From the NCBI GenBank assembly GCA_027624035.1, contig JAQBUI010000031.1:1-45567 (forward strand): DNA of 45,567 nt, written 5' to 3'. Origin of the DNA: Pseudomonadota bacterium (GTDB lineage: Bacteria; Pseudomonadota; Gammaproteobacteria; Pseudomonadales; Azotimanducaceae). The translations under genes and the position numbers were made by a program. This document shows positions 37,448 to 45,567 of this stretch, piece by piece. Numbering within the stretch: the first letter of the stretch is position 1; each line of letters begins with the position of its first letter. The notes below the pieces were generated by a model, which worked only from the letters and a program-made list of their open reading frames with translations, was not told the DNA's origin and ran no database searches.

Positions 37448-38704
37448 ATGGCTATCATAGTCCAGAAGTTCGGCGGAACTTCCGTGGCTTCTGTCCAGCA
37501 TATCCAGAATGTGGCCCGGAAGATTCTGGCGACCCGGGCGGCTGGCTATGAAGTGGTGGTGGTCGTCTCCGCGATGGGACATGAGACGGATCGGCTGGTC
37601 AACCTGGCGAACGAGGTAGATTTTCAGGAATCTTCGGCCCGACGTGAGCTCGACGTGCTGCTGTCCACCGGTGAACAGGTAACGGTGGCACTGCTGGCGA
37701 TGATGCTGATGAAACTGGGCTGCCCGGCCCGGTCCTTTACCGGCCCCCAGGCTGGCTTTGTGACAGACTCATCCTATACCAGAGCCCGTATTCTGAACAT
37801 CGAGACCAGTGGCCTCGCAAGCGCCCTCAGTGCCGGGGAAGTGCCGGTGGTGACAGGATTCCAGGGAGCAGATGAAGCTGGCAACATCACCACCTTCGGT
37901 CGCGGTGGGTCGGATACCACTGCCGTGGCCCTGGCTGCGGTTTTGAAGGCCAAGGAGTGCCAGATTTTCACCGACGTCAAAGGGGTCTATACGACGGACC
38001 CGAGAGTGGTCGACTCAGCGAGGTGTCTGGCCCGGGTGACGTTTGAGGAGATGCTGGAACTGGCCAGCCAGGGATCAAAAGTTCTGCACTCCCGGGCGGT
38101 CGAGTTTGCCGGCAAGTATCAGGTACCCCTTAGAGTGTTGTCGACGTTCGACGATCTTGATTTCGACAACCTGCCGGGCACGCTTATCACCAATGAGGAA
38201 GAATCGGATATGGAACAGCCCATCATTTCAGGGATCGCGTTTACTTCAGACGAAGCGAAGCTGACGGTATTGGGTGTCAAGGACATTCCGGGTATCGCCT
38301 GGCGCATCCTCGGGCCCATCAGCGAGGCCAATATCGAGGTCGACATGATCGTCCAGAACGTTGCCGCAGACAATACCACTGACTTCACGTTTACGGTTGC
38401 AAGAAACGACTATGATGAGGCGCGGGGGCTGCTGGAAAAAGTGGCCAGGGACATTGATGCCAGAGAGGTGACGGGTGATAACAAGATTGCCAAGCTGTCG
38501 ATGGTGGGTGTTGGCATGAGATCGCATGCTGGTGTGGCGAGTCGGATGTTTGAGGTTCTGGCGAACAAGTCAATTAACATCCAGATGATTTCTACTTCGG
38601 AAATAAAGATTTCGGTCGTGATCGCAGAGGAGTATATTGAATTGGCTGCCAGAGCGTTGCACGCTGCGTTCGAATTGGACCTTGAATCCAATCCGAAGAA
38701 GTAA
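37448..38704 (+). CDS. lysC: Aspartokinase
   Basis: Aspartokinase phosphorylates aspartate, the first step to lysine, methionine and threonine. The 418-residue protein has the N-terminal IVQKFGGTSVASVQHI, the kinase core FGRGGSDTTAVALAAVLKA and SKVLHSRAVEFAGKYQVPL, and two C-terminal ACT domains (about residues 270-340 and 345-418) for feedback control. ACT 2 contains KLSMVGVGMRSHAGVASRMF. The monofunctional form resembles the alpha/beta LysC enzymes, which also have an internal start for the small subunit. The ATG at 37448 follows GGGGGG. csrA comes 74 bases later. Confidence 0.95.
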   Translation: MAIIVQKFGGTSVASVQHIQNVARKILATRAAGYEVVVVVSAMGHETDRLVNLANEVDFQESSARRELDVLLSTGEQVTVALLAMMLMKLGCPARSFTGPQAGFVTDSSYTRARILNIETSGLASALSAGEVPVVTGFQGADEAGNITTFGRGGSDTTAVALAAVLKAKECQIFTDVKGVYTTDPRVVDSARCLARVTFEEMLELASQGSKVLHSRAVEFAGKYQVPLRVLSTFDDLDFDNLPGTLITNEEESDMEQPIISGIAFTSDEAKLTVLGVKDIPGIAWRILGPISEANIEVDMIVQNVAADNTTDFTFTVARNDYDEARGLLEKVARDIDAREVTGDNKIAKLSMVGVGMRSHAGVASRMFEVLANKSINIQMISTSEIKISVVIAEEYIELAARALHAAFELDLESNPKK

Positions 38705-38724
38705 TTGCAGGCGAAGGCAGCCAG

Positions 38725-38760
38725 GTGGTGTGGCCCTGTCGTGGTAAGGGAGCGCACCAC
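38725..38760 (+). promoter_or_regulatory. Hairpin in the csrA leader
   Basis: GTGGTG (38725-38730) pairs with CACCAC (38755-38760) and CCCT (38734-38737) with AGGG (38747-38750) around a 9-base loop. It lies between lysC and csrA. It may be a terminator remnant or a leader structure. There is no T-tract. The csrA ribosome binding site that follows has an AGGA, a possible CsrA self-binding site. Confidence 0.5.
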
Positions 38761-38778
38761 AAAACCAAGGAGAGATGA

Positions 38779-38973
38779 ATGCTGATTTTGACCCGGCGAG
38801 TGGGCGAAACACTGATGATCGGTGATGAAGTTACCGTGACCGTACTCGGTGTCAAGGGCAATCAGGTGCGTATCGGCGTGAACGCACCTAAGGATGTTGC
38901 CGTCCATCGTGAGGAAATCTTCCAACGTATCCAGTCGGAAGACGACAACACGGAAGACAAACAGGAAGGCTAG
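38779..38973 (+). CDS. csrA: Carbon storage regulator CsrA/RsmA
   Basis: CsrA is a dimeric RNA-binding protein that controls translation and stability of many mRNAs. The 64-residue protein is typical: [20 protein letters not shown] then [17 protein letters not shown] and [14 protein letters not shown], with the RNA-contacting Leu4 and Arg44-region residues. AAGGAGAG is placed before the ATG at 38779. The AGGA suggests self-control. The candidate RsmZ-like RNA at 9.25 kb could be its antagonist. Its TAG overlaps the stop of the opposite-strand desaturase by sharing the CTAG at 38970-38973. Confidence 0.97.
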   Translation: MLILTRRVGETLMIGDEVTVTVLGVKGNQVRIGVNAPKDVAVHREEIFQRIQSEDDNTEDKQEG

Positions 38974-39938
38974 ACGTTACGCGGTGTGTTCTGGCGCGTA
39001 GGGTAGGTGACCTGTCTCAATAGATTGAAATATCCCCGAGGGAAGATAACCCCCTCATAAAATCCCCGTCCCAGCAGCAAATTATGTAGACGACTGAGTC
39101 TATAAATGGGTACCGAAGGCAGCAGATGATGTTCCAGGTGGAAACTCACCTGATGCGGCGCGATCAGCAGGCGTTCCACCCAGGACACATGGAGTGTTCT
39201 CGTGTTCTGTCTGGCATCTCTGACGTAGTGATCAGGGACGGCAGCATGCTCTGCGATCTGACGAACCCGGGTCACCAGCATGTGGGTCGTCATGAATGCC
39301 GCTATCCAGAGCAGATACAGCCACGGATGGCCGGCCAGCGTCATGATGGTGAGCATGATGACGTTAACGGCCAGGGAGCGGATGATCGTGGGCCGCAGTG
39401 GCGTCTTGTTTCCGGCGAGATCTCGAATCGACCGTCCAATGGACTTCATTCTCCGCCAGCCGATCTGACCGCTGAGGTCCCGTATTACCTTGCGCTTCAG
39501 GCGCACCCGTGGGATTGGATAGTCAACATAGTTCGGTAAATCCGGGTCCTGAAGTGTTCCCGCGTCCTGGTGGTGCCTCAAATGCCCCTTCATGTAGGCG
39601 GCCTTGTCGGAGAAAACCCAGTAACCGGCGAGCCAGCGGCCACAGAAATCATTGGCCCTCGCAGACGGCAATAGCGTTCGATGCCCCGTCTCGTGGATGA
39701 TGACACCCAGCGCGAGCTGCCGCCCACCCAGCAGGATCACGGCCAGTACGATGGTCAGTGGGTTCGGGAAGGCTGCCGCCAGCACGAATAGGCCGATGAT
39801 CAGGAACCAGTCAAAGGCGATGATTCGGCCCCCGAGCCAGTAGCTCGGCGCCGTCACGTCCCTGATTTCGGCGCTGGTCAGCAGGTCTCTCGGGTCTTCC
39901 ACGAGTTTTTCCTCAGGTAGATGGGTCTGCCGGGTCAT
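38970..39938 (-). CDS. Membrane fatty acid desaturase-family protein
   Basis: The 322-residue protein has four or more hydrophobic segments and three His boxes: HETGH (about residue 83), HLRHHQ (about 119) and HLEHH (about 273). These are the diiron ligands of membrane desaturases and hydroxylases. It may desaturate acyl chains or act on carotenoids; the sequence alone does not decide. It is in the minus-strand group with gamma-carbonic anhydrase and Rieske genes, with 21 bases to the gene before it. Its stop overlaps the csrA stop. Confidence 0.88.
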   Translation of the reverse strand: MTRQTHLPEEKLVEDPRDLLTSAEIRDVTAPSYWLGGRIIAFDWFLIIGLFVLAAAFPNPLTIVLAVILLGGRQLALGVIIHETGHRTLLPSARANDFCGRWLAGYWVFSDKAAYMKGHLRHHQDAGTLQDPDLPNYVDYPIPRVRLKRKVIRDLSGQIGWRRMKSIGRSIRDLAGNKTPLRPTIIRSLAVNVIMLTIMTLAGHPWLYLLWIAAFMTTHMLVTRVRQIAEHAAVPDHYVRDARQNTRTLHVSWVERLLIAPHQVSFHLEHHLLPSVPIYRLSRLHNLLLGRGFYEGVIFPRGYFNLLRQVTYPTRQNTPRNV

Positions 39939-39959
39939 TGGATGAGCACCCGGGCCCCG

Positions 39960-40466
39960 TCAGATGCCTTCACGTCGATATTTCTCAAACATGGCGATGT
40001 AGCTCCCATTACCCCGTTGCAGCCGTTCATGCTGGTGAGGCTTCACCGGACCCGCAATCTTCCCGGGAACGCCAAATACCAGTGAACCATCCGGTACGAT
40101 CATACCCGGGCTCACCACGCAGCCTGCACCAATGATACAGAAACTGCCAATCTCGGCATCATCCAGCAGCGTCGCGTTATTCGCAATCAGCGTGTGATGG
40201 CCGATCGACCGGCAGTGGACGACCGCGCCATGGCCGATGATCACGTGTTCACCGATCTCCATGGTTTCGCCGCCGTGGATCACCGAGTTGTCTTCCACAA
40301 TCACGTTATCGGCAATTTCAATGTCTGCAAAGTCGCCCCGGATCACGGCCCCTGGCCAGACGCCGCAGTGCTCGCCCAGACTGACCCGGCCCATCACCAG
40401 CGCCGTCTCACTCACGAAGGCCGAAGCGGGTACCCGCGGTCGGTTGCCGTCGAATGACTTGATCAT
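39960..40466 (-). CDS. Gamma-carbonic anhydrase family (LbH) protein
   Basis: The 168-residue protein is a left-handed beta-helix: the hexapeptide repeats are visible in VWPGAVIRGDFADIEIADNV, NVIVEDNSVIHGGETMEIGE and IIGHGAVVHCRSIGHHTLIA. It resembles the YrdA/PaaY-type gamma-carbonic anhydrase family, in which metal-binding His residues sit in the H-G/HH positions. True activity is uncertain. It is only three bases from the Rieske gene upstream. Confidence 0.85.
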   Translation of the reverse strand: MIKSFDGNRPRVPASAFVSETALVMGRVSLGEHCGVWPGAVIRGDFADIEIADNVIVEDNSVIHGGETMEIGEHVIIGHGAVVHCRSIGHHTLIANNATLLDDAEIGSFCIIGAGCVVSPGMIVPDGSLVFGVPGKIAGPVKPHQHERLQRGNGSYIAMFEKYRREGI

Positions 40467-40469
40467 GAG

Positions 40470-42197
40470 TCAGTCGTCCTCGTAGATCGCCTCTCCACGC
40501 TGCAGCTTCGCCGCAATTCGCGCAGTCTGTTGTCCGGCTCGCCGGGTAGGGCAGTGCGCGGCCAGGTTCCTGGTCACGCCCACCAGAATGTTTTCGATGG
40601 CGACCGGGTCTTCCCAGCGTTCACATTGCTGAACCGCCGCATCGAGAACCTGGAGGCAATGGAAGTCGAGGTCTTCTCGTATCGTGGCGAAGGTCAGGGT
40701 ATTGACCAGGTCGTTGAAAGGTAGATCCAGTGCAACGTAGTCGGCCACCAGGGCTGCCGTCTCGTCAATGTCGGCCCGCTGGTCCAATCGTTGCAGCAAC
40801 TGGTCCAGAATGACCTCGCCGCTTCGGGGGCTGATATCGCGATGTCGCTCTGAAGGCAGACGGGCCGGTGGAACGTTCAGGAATCGGTCCATATAGGAAG
40901 CAACTGCACCGTGAAAGACGCTACGAACCACCTGTGGCGTGGCGCTTCGTTCCACCGCCCGACAGGCTGCATGACAGTAAATAAAGGTATGTTGGGGATT
41001 GAACCAGTCGGTGACCTCGTTTGAGGTGGCAAAGCGGGCGAGCCGCAGCGCCGCAGCATAGCAGACCTCCCTCGCGATCCGTGAGGCGGAGACATCCTGC
41101 TTCAATGCGTCGAGCATCGCGTCGATCATTGCGATGGGGTCATCACCGGCTAGCGCGTTAAGCAAACAATCCCCTGGCTCCCTGGTTCCCCGGTTGGCTG
41201 CCAGGATCTCGGGAAGTTGTCTGTCGACTTCCGCGAGGGGGCCGATCAGGTTGATCGGGTGATGCCAGTTAGTGCTTTCCTCCTGGCCCCGTGCGCTGCG
41301 TAATGTATCGGCGAGCAGCGCCAGTGTCCGATCCATGTGTTCCGGCCCGAGCCGTTCACCAAATTCGAATGCCTTGTTGCATGACTCCAGCACGTGACCG
41401 CCATTGGCGTAGAGCCGTTCGCTCGCTGCTGAAAACAGGAGATCTGCAAGCGATGCTTCAGATAAAACCTTGAGGCCGGTCAGCAGGGTCCGTTCGGTCC
41501 CATCGAGATGCCGGGTGCGAACCCACTGGCTGAGCCAGGCCTTGAGCTGGCTCTGGTCGTAATCGTCGCCAGCCAACGGTGACTTGTAGCGATGGGGTGT
41601 TGCCCCGACTGACTCCTGGGCAATCTGGCGGAGTGCATAGAACAGCCCCTGGTAGGCCACGTCCAGGTCCAGACGAGAATACAGGTTGGCGATACATCCG
41701 AGTCGGGTCATGCCCTCGGTGATTTGGTTGAGATTTGCCCCCGCAAACAGGACGATGTCACCCAGCAATTCATCAAGTGGGCTGTCTGCCTCCAGAATGG
41801 ACAGTAGACTCTTGGCCTGCACCAGGCCGACATTCTGTTCCAGTCCCTGGATGAGCCGGCGACGATAAAACGTTGCGTCCCGCTGTTCGCAGGGCATCGA
41901 CGAGACGTAGATTTCGCCCTGGTCCATGCGCACCGCAAATCGCAGCACGTCATCTGCCCACAGATCGAAGGTACAACCGCTACTCAGGTCAAATCGGGCC
42001 TGATGCCAGTGGCAGGTCAGAATCCCATCCTGAACTGAGCCGCGGCTCAATGGGAAGCCCATATGAGGACAGCGGTTGTCTACCGCGAAACACTGATCGC
42101 CCTCCGCAAAGACCACGATGTTGTGACGCTCCCCCCGGACGACGACTGGCTTGTGCCGCAGTGTTTCGATGTTGCCGACGTGAATTTCTTGGTTCAT
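40470..42197 (-). CDS. Rieske [2Fe-2S] domain fused to a large helical domain
   Basis: The 575-residue protein has an N-terminal Rieske domain (residues about 5-105) with CPHMGFPLSRG and CHWHQARFDLSSG, supplying Cys-x-His and Cys-x2-His ligands. The remaining 460 residues are alpha-helical, with several conserved-looking histidines (TNWHHPINLIGPL; WFNPQHTFIYCHAACRAVER). There is no ring-hydroxylating mononuclear iron motif. I cannot name the helical domain. A palindromic operator candidate lies upstream. It is followed closely by the gamma-carbonic anhydrase and desaturase genes, so a redox unit is possible. Confidence 0.8.
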   Translation of the reverse strand: MNQEIHVGNIETLRHKPVVVRGERHNIVVFAEGDQCFAVDNRCPHMGFPLSRGSVQDGILTCHWHQARFDLSSGCTFDLWADDVLRFAVRMDQGEIYVSSMPCEQRDATFYRRRLIQGLEQNVGLVQAKSLLSILEADSPLDELLGDIVLFAGANLNQITEGMTRLGCIANLYSRLDLDVAYQGLFYALRQIAQESVGATPHRYKSPLAGDDYDQSQLKAWLSQWVRTRHLDGTERTLLTGLKVLSEASLADLLFSAASERLYANGGHVLESCNKAFEFGERLGPEHMDRTLALLADTLRSARGQEESTNWHHPINLIGPLAEVDRQLPEILAANRGTREPGDCLLNALAGDDPIAMIDAMLDALKQDVSASRIAREVCYAAALRLARFATSNEVTDWFNPQHTFIYCHAACRAVERSATPQVVRSVFHGAVASYMDRFLNVPPARLPSERHRDISPRSGEVILDQLLQRLDQRADIDETAALVADYVALDLPFNDLVNTLTFATIREDLDFHCLQVLDAAVQQCERWEDPVAIENILVGVTRNLAAHCPTRRAGQQTARIAAKLQRGEAIYEDD

Positions 42198-42236
42198 GTC
42201 ACTCTCCCCGTCCTCAATCCAATGAAGTCAACTTAG

Positions 42237-42252
42237 TAAAGTAAATACTTTA
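42237..42252 (-). promoter_or_regulatory. Perfect palindrome in the Rieske gene promoter
   Basis: TAAAGTA, two bases, TACTTTA is a perfect inverted repeat with 7-base arms, 40 bases upstream of the Rieske ATG. On the minus strand it overlaps a promoter with TTGCCA (42273-42268), 17 bases, TTTACT. This is how a repressor site is usually placed. The regulator, if any, is not in this window. Confidence 0.6.
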
Positions 42253-42324
42253 TTATGTGGATTGGCAAGGGATTTATGGACGGTTCATAACAAACCCATG
42301 ACAACCGTCCTCGAAACGCAGGTC

Positions 42325-43320
42325 CTAATTCGGTTCGGACTCAGCGCCAATGCTCGCTCTCAGCATGCCGCGAAGGGCGTCCCTGGCGGTTCGATTGCCC
42401 TGGACCACCGCACAGACCTCGGTCGCAATGGGCATCTCTACAGCATATTCATCGGCAAGTTCAACCACGGCTGGTGCGCTTCGGACGCCTTCAGCCACCA
42501 TGTACATGGCGGCAATGATTTGATTGATGTCCTTGCCGAGGCCGAGTTCATAGCCGACCGTCCTGTTCCGGCTCTGGACGCTGGTACAGGTGGCTACCAG
42601 GTCGCCCATACCGGTCAGGCCGGCAAACGTCTGGGGCTCGCCTCCCATGGCCGTTCCCAGCCGGGTGATTTCGGCGAGTCCACGAGTCATCAATGCGGCC
42701 CGGGTATTGTCACCTGCCCCGAAGCCATCGCCGATGCCGGTAGCGATGGCGATGATGTTCTTGAGAACACCACCGAGTTCGCAACCGATGACGTCATGAT
42801 TGGTATAGACTCGAAAGCGTGCACTGTGGAACAGCGCCTGCAAGGCTTTCACGGCACTCTGGTCTTCCATCGCAAGGACGCTGGCGGCGGCGAAGCCCGC
42901 CATGATTTCCCTGGCAAGATTGGGGCCGGTCAGCACCCCGCAGGGATGCCCGGGCAGCACTTCCGAGATGATCTGGGTCATCCTCATCCGCGTCTTGAGC
43001 TCCAGACCCTTGGTGAGGCTGATGATCGGAACCTCCGGCCCGATCAGGTCACGGACCTGGTGCAGAATGTCTCTGAATGATTGCGATGGAATGCCGATCA
43101 CCAGCACGTCCACCTCGCTCACGGCTTCGCCGAGATCGCTGGTTGCGACGAGCTTGGCAGGTAACGCCACATCAGGCAGGTATCGCCGGTTGGTATGTTC
43201 ATCGTTGATCTCCCGGACCGTGTCGGGGTCCCGTGCCCACAGGATGGCCCGGGCGTTCTTCAGAACCAGTGAGGCGACTGTGGTACCCCAACTGCCGCCG
43301 CCGAGTATCCCGACCCGCAT
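42325..43320 (-). CDS. gpsA: Glycerol-3-phosphate dehydrogenase [NAD(P)+]
   Basis: GpsA reduces dihydroxyacetone phosphate to glycerol 3-phosphate for phospholipid synthesis. The 331-residue protein starts MRVGILGGGSWGTTVASLVL (Rossmann dinucleotide loop), continues SLTKGLELKT, LTGPNLAREIMAG and CELGGVLKNIIAIATGIGDG, with the catalytic lysine in the last, then RNRTVGYELGLG. The stop is far from the Rieske gene (127 bases), so that gene has its own promoter. It lies 12 bases downstream of the substrate-binding gene. Confidence 0.95.
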   Translation of the reverse strand: MRVGILGGGSWGTTVASLVLKNARAILWARDPDTVREINDEHTNRRYLPDVALPAKLVATSDLGEAVSEVDVLVIGIPSQSFRDILHQVRDLIGPEVPIISLTKGLELKTRMRMTQIISEVLPGHPCGVLTGPNLAREIMAGFAAASVLAMEDQSAVKALQALFHSARFRVYTNHDVIGCELGGVLKNIIAIATGIGDGFGAGDNTRAALMTRGLAEITRLGTAMGGEPQTFAGLTGMGDLVATCTSVQSRNRTVGYELGLGKDINQIIAAMYMVAEGVRSAPAVVELADEYAVEMPIATEVCAVVQGNRTARDALRGMLRASIGAESEPN

Positions 43321-43332
43321 CGCCCGTCCCCG

Positions 43333-44574
43333 CTAGTAGCCGATGGTGGTAGCGAGTGTCTTCCAGCGCCCGTTCTCGACCACAGAGAGCACCGATTCAT
43401 CCACACCCTTGTGGTCCCCAGGGCCAAAGACGATACGATAGCCAAAGATGTCCTGGTAGTCATCGATGGACTCCATGGCGCGGATAAACGATTCCCGGGT
43501 GAGATCCCGACCAGCTCTGGTAAGGGCCAGGACAATCAGGTCGGCAGCGCGATAGCCTTCCATTGCAGGGATGCCTGGTTCAGCGCCAAACCGGGACTCG
43601 TAGTCCTGCCACCAGGTGGTGACGGCGTCGGGAAGATCATCATCCTTGTAGATCTTGGCCATGTGCACGAAGGCATGGTAGCCCTCGCCGGATCCACTGG
43701 TCTGGTCGGCAATGACCTGACCATAGGCCGCATTGTTGCCTACGAAGGTGGCGCCGAACCCCATCTTCCTTGCCGCCTCAAGGACGAGGATGGTATCCCG
43801 GTGGACAGTGCCCATATACACCACGTCGCAGCCGGCGTCTCGCAGCCGAATGATGCTCGATGTGAACTCGATTTCGTCAGGCTTGTGTGCCGATGTGCCA
43901 ACGAGTTTGCTGCCCATGGCGGCAAGCTGATCGGTTGCCCCCTCGAGGATCTCCTGCCCATAGTCAGAGTCCTGATAGATGACGCACGGCTTTTCTTTAC
44001 CCATTTCTTCTGCGAAGTACCGTACACCTGCCCGGATCTCGTCGTAGTAGATCCCGCGCTGGGTGAACTTCAGATCACTGTAGGGTTCCGCCATGGCCCT
44101 TGCGCCGGTGAGTGGAAACATATTGGGGACACCGGCCCGTAGCTGCTGGGTCAGCACCGCATTGTTGGTCGGCGTCCCGAGGGCCAGCACCATGGCGAAA
44201 ATGTGATCCCGGTTGATCAGCTTGTTGGCGGCCTGGATCGCACGGGGCACCTTGTACTGCGTGTCCTCAACGACAAAGCGAATCTTCCTGCCCTGGATAC
44301 CACCTGCATCATTGGCGTCGTCGAACCGCATCCGGGCGCCGTTGATGGAGCCGACCCCCCAGATCGCGATGGACCCGGACAGATCCGTATGACTGCCGAG
44401 GACGATTTCGTCATCGGTCACGCCTGGGGTGGCAGGCGCCTGGCCCGGGTCGACTGTCGTCGCTGGCGTTGCGGCGGTCGGCGCTTTTTCGTTGCCGCCA
44501 CAGGCCGTGAGGATCAGCAGGAGCCCCGCCATCAGCGCTGTTGAAAAGGGGGTGAACCATCGGGTTGTCTTCAT
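43333..44574 (-). CDS. Branched-chain amino acid-type ABC substrate-binding lipoprotein
   Basis: The 413-residue protein has a lipoprotein signal with lipobox LTAC (MKTTRWFTPFSTALMAGLLL then ILTACGG), a Pro/Ala/Thr linker, and a periplasmic binding domain of the LIVBP/Peripla_BP_6 type (IVLGSHTDLSGSIAIWGVGS; VIYQDSDYGQEILEG; CDVVYMGTVHRDTILVLEAA). It would deliver amides or amino acids to an ABC transporter, but no permease or ATPase gene is in the window. The orphan protein may instead serve a chemoreceptor. The ATG at 44574 begins the signal. Confidence 0.85.
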   Translation of the reverse strand: MKTTRWFTPFSTALMAGLLLILTACGGNEKAPTAATPATTVDPGQAPATPGVTDDEIVLGSHTDLSGSIAIWGVGSINGARMRFDDANDAGGIQGRKIRFVVEDTQYKVPRAIQAANKLINRDHIFAMVLALGTPTNNAVLTQQLRAGVPNMFPLTGARAMAEPYSDLKFTQRGIYYDEIRAGVRYFAEEMGKEKPCVIYQDSDYGQEILEGATDQLAAMGSKLVGTSAHKPDEIEFTSSIIRLRDAGCDVVYMGTVHRDTILVLEAARKMGFGATFVGNNAAYGQVIADQTSGSGEGYHAFVHMAKIYKDDDLPDAVTTWWQDYESRFGAEPGIPAMEGYRAADLIVLALTRAGRDLTRESFIRAMESIDDYQDIFGYRIVFGPGDHKGVDESVLSVVENGRWKTLATTIGY

Positions 44575-44641
44575 CGTGATCTCCTGTCTGTTCGAATGTC
44601 TGGCGGATCGCCGAGCCGATTGCGCCAGGGAACCTCTTTAA

Positions 44642-45567
44642 TCAGGGGCGGTACATCTCTTCGATCATCTCGGCGTACTTTTCATTAACGACCTTGCGCT
44701 TGAGTTTCATGGTAGGCGTCAGTTCTTCATCCTCCGGGTCCAGCAACTGGTCGATCAGGCGGAACTTCTTGACGGTTTCCACCCGCGCAAATTTCTGGTT
44801 CACCCGCTCAATCTCGGTCCAGATCAGATCCTGCACCTCAGCAGTGTGACACAGGCTCGTATAGTTGGTGAATGGTACATCATTGTCCTGGGCGAATTTG
44901 GTGACGTTCTCCTGATCAATCATGATCAGGCAGGTGAGAAAGGCACGCTTGTCCCCGATCACCACGGCATCAGAGATAAATGGCGAGAACTTCAGCTGAT
45001 TCTCCATCTCACTCGGCGTGATATTTTTGCCGCCCGCGGTGATGATGATGTCCTTGATTCGGTCCACGACATAGATGAAACCATCGGCGTCGATGCGTCC
45101 AACGTCGCCGCTGTACAGCCAGCCCTGACGGATCGTCTCTGCCGTCTTGTCCGGGTTGTTCCAGTAGCCAGGAATCACTCCCGGGCTGCGAATCAGAATC
45201 TCGCCGTCTTCGGACAATCTGACCTCGCCATCCGGGATCGTCTTGCCCACGCTGCCAATGCGGAGAGTGCCTGGCAGGTTCGCGGTGATGAGCCCCGTAC
45301 ATTCGGTCTGGCCGTAGACCTCGAACATGGGCTTGCCGAGGGCCCAGTACCAGCTGATCAGCTCCGGGGCGATCGGCGCCGCCGCAGTAGACAGTATCCG
45401 ACTCCGGTCGATCCCGAGCAGGCGCCGAATGTTCTTCAGCACCAGTTGTTCGGCCAGGAAAAAGCCAGCGCGGAGCAGCAGCGGTGCCGGCGTACTGGCT
45501 TGCCGGTACCGGGCTATCCGTGCCCCGCTGTCGATGGCCCGTTCGGAGGCGAACCTGCCGAGGGCGG
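44642..45567 (-). CDS. Long-chain acyl-CoA synthetase/AMP-binding enzyme, C-terminal part
   Basis: The frame continues through the window edge, so only the last about 308 residues are seen. They hold the adenylation motifs EVYGQTECTG, LYSGDVGRIDADGFIYVVDR and KDIIITAGGKNITPSEME, and the C-terminal lid (LTPTMKLKRKVVNEKYAEMI) of the FadD/long-chain acyl-CoA synthetase type. These activate fatty acids with ATP and CoA. The last GTG at 45442 is not the real start. It precedes the substrate-binding gene by 67 bases, on the same strand. Confidence 0.88.
   Translation of the reverse strand, partial: ALGRFASERAIDSGARIARYRQASTPAPLLLRAGFFLAEQLVLKNIRRLLGIDRSRILSTAAAPIAPELISWYWALGKPMFEVYGQTECTGLITANLPGTLRIGSVGKTIPDGEVRLSEDGEILIRSPGVIPGYWNNPDKTAETIRQGWLYSGDVGRIDADGFIYVVDRIKDIIITAGGKNITPSEMENQLKFSPFISDAVVIGDKRAFLTCLIMIDQENVTKFAQDNDVPFTNYTSLCHTAEVQDLIWTEIERVNQKFARVETVKKFRLIDQLLDPEDEELTPTMKLKRKVVNEKYAEMIEEMYRP

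Noticed and set aside
38705..38778. tRNA gene near csrA
   Set aside because: The usual tRNA-Ser cluster downstream of csrA is not seen; the only structure is the leader hairpin, and no T-loop or acceptor stem pattern was found.
42262..43080. Plus-strand frame of 272 codons opposite gpsA
   Set aside because: It is antisense to GpsA, which has all its motifs.
44630..44655. Another MITE end (GGAACCTCTTTAATC) near the acyl-CoA synthetase stop
   Set aside because: Only nine bases match before the similarity ends; too weak to call.

Overview
The window is about 45.6 kb of GC-rich chromosome from a gammaproteobacterium. The evidence is the order pyrG-kdsA-eno-ftsB-ispD-ispF-truD-pcm-nlpD, followed by fdxA and mutS on the other strand, then recA-recX-alaS-lysC-csrA later on. 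That layout matches the Pseudomonas/Enterobacteria nlpD-rpoS-mutS and recA-recX-alaS-csrA neighbourhoods, but surE and rpoS are absent from their usual places. Proteins are only moderately similar to textbook homologues and GTG/TTG starts are frequent, so a less-studied, possibly marine or environmental, lineage is likely. I cannot name a species. LAYOUT: 0.26-9.0 kb is one plus-strand housekeeping run with overlapping stops and starts: nucleotide synthesis, KDO, glycolysis, division, MEP isoprenoid pathway, tRNA pseudouridine, protein repair, a DUF368/PopT undecaprenyl-phosphate transporter and the NlpD amidase activator. 9.0-9.4 kb holds a candidate RsmZ/CsrB-type small RNA in the place where Pseudomonas has rsmZ. 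9.4-12.7 kb is fdxA and mutS on the minus strand. 13.2-15.1 kb has two TPR-type proteins, one with an HTH. 15.2-25.5 kb is a mixed accessory block: class III aminotransferase, HIT protein, RlmA, P-loop kinase, FGE-like secreted protein, DUF2277, a secreted propeller-like protein, a SpoIIAA-like protein and a UvrD-like helicase, with decayed gene pieces and repeats between them. 25.6-28.3 kb is aceE, split by a one-base frameshift in a G run. 28.4-32.2 kb holds an SOS-box-preceded DUF4265 gene, a RibD_C/DHFR-like remnant, a 14-repeat MORN protein, a foldback element and two unknown exported or membrane proteins. 32.4-39.0 kb is recA-recX-alaS-lysC-csrA. 39.0-45.6 kb is a minus-strand run: desaturase, gamma-carbonic anhydrase, a large Rieske protein, gpsA, a substrate-binding lipoprotein and an acyl-CoA synthetase cut by the window edge. 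HOW IT FITS TOGETHER: three LexA-type boxes (UvrD-like helicase, DUF4265 gene, recA) outline a local SOS regulon. csrA and its probable RNA antagonist lie 30 kb apart in the same window. Intergenic space is rich in small repeats: an IS5-like MITE with two decayed copies, a separate dispersed element that lies in intergenic leaders and is also built in-frame into an FGE-like protein, a foldback palindrome, and tandem arrays beside rlmA and in the recA leader. All calls come from reading the sequence; no database search was run.
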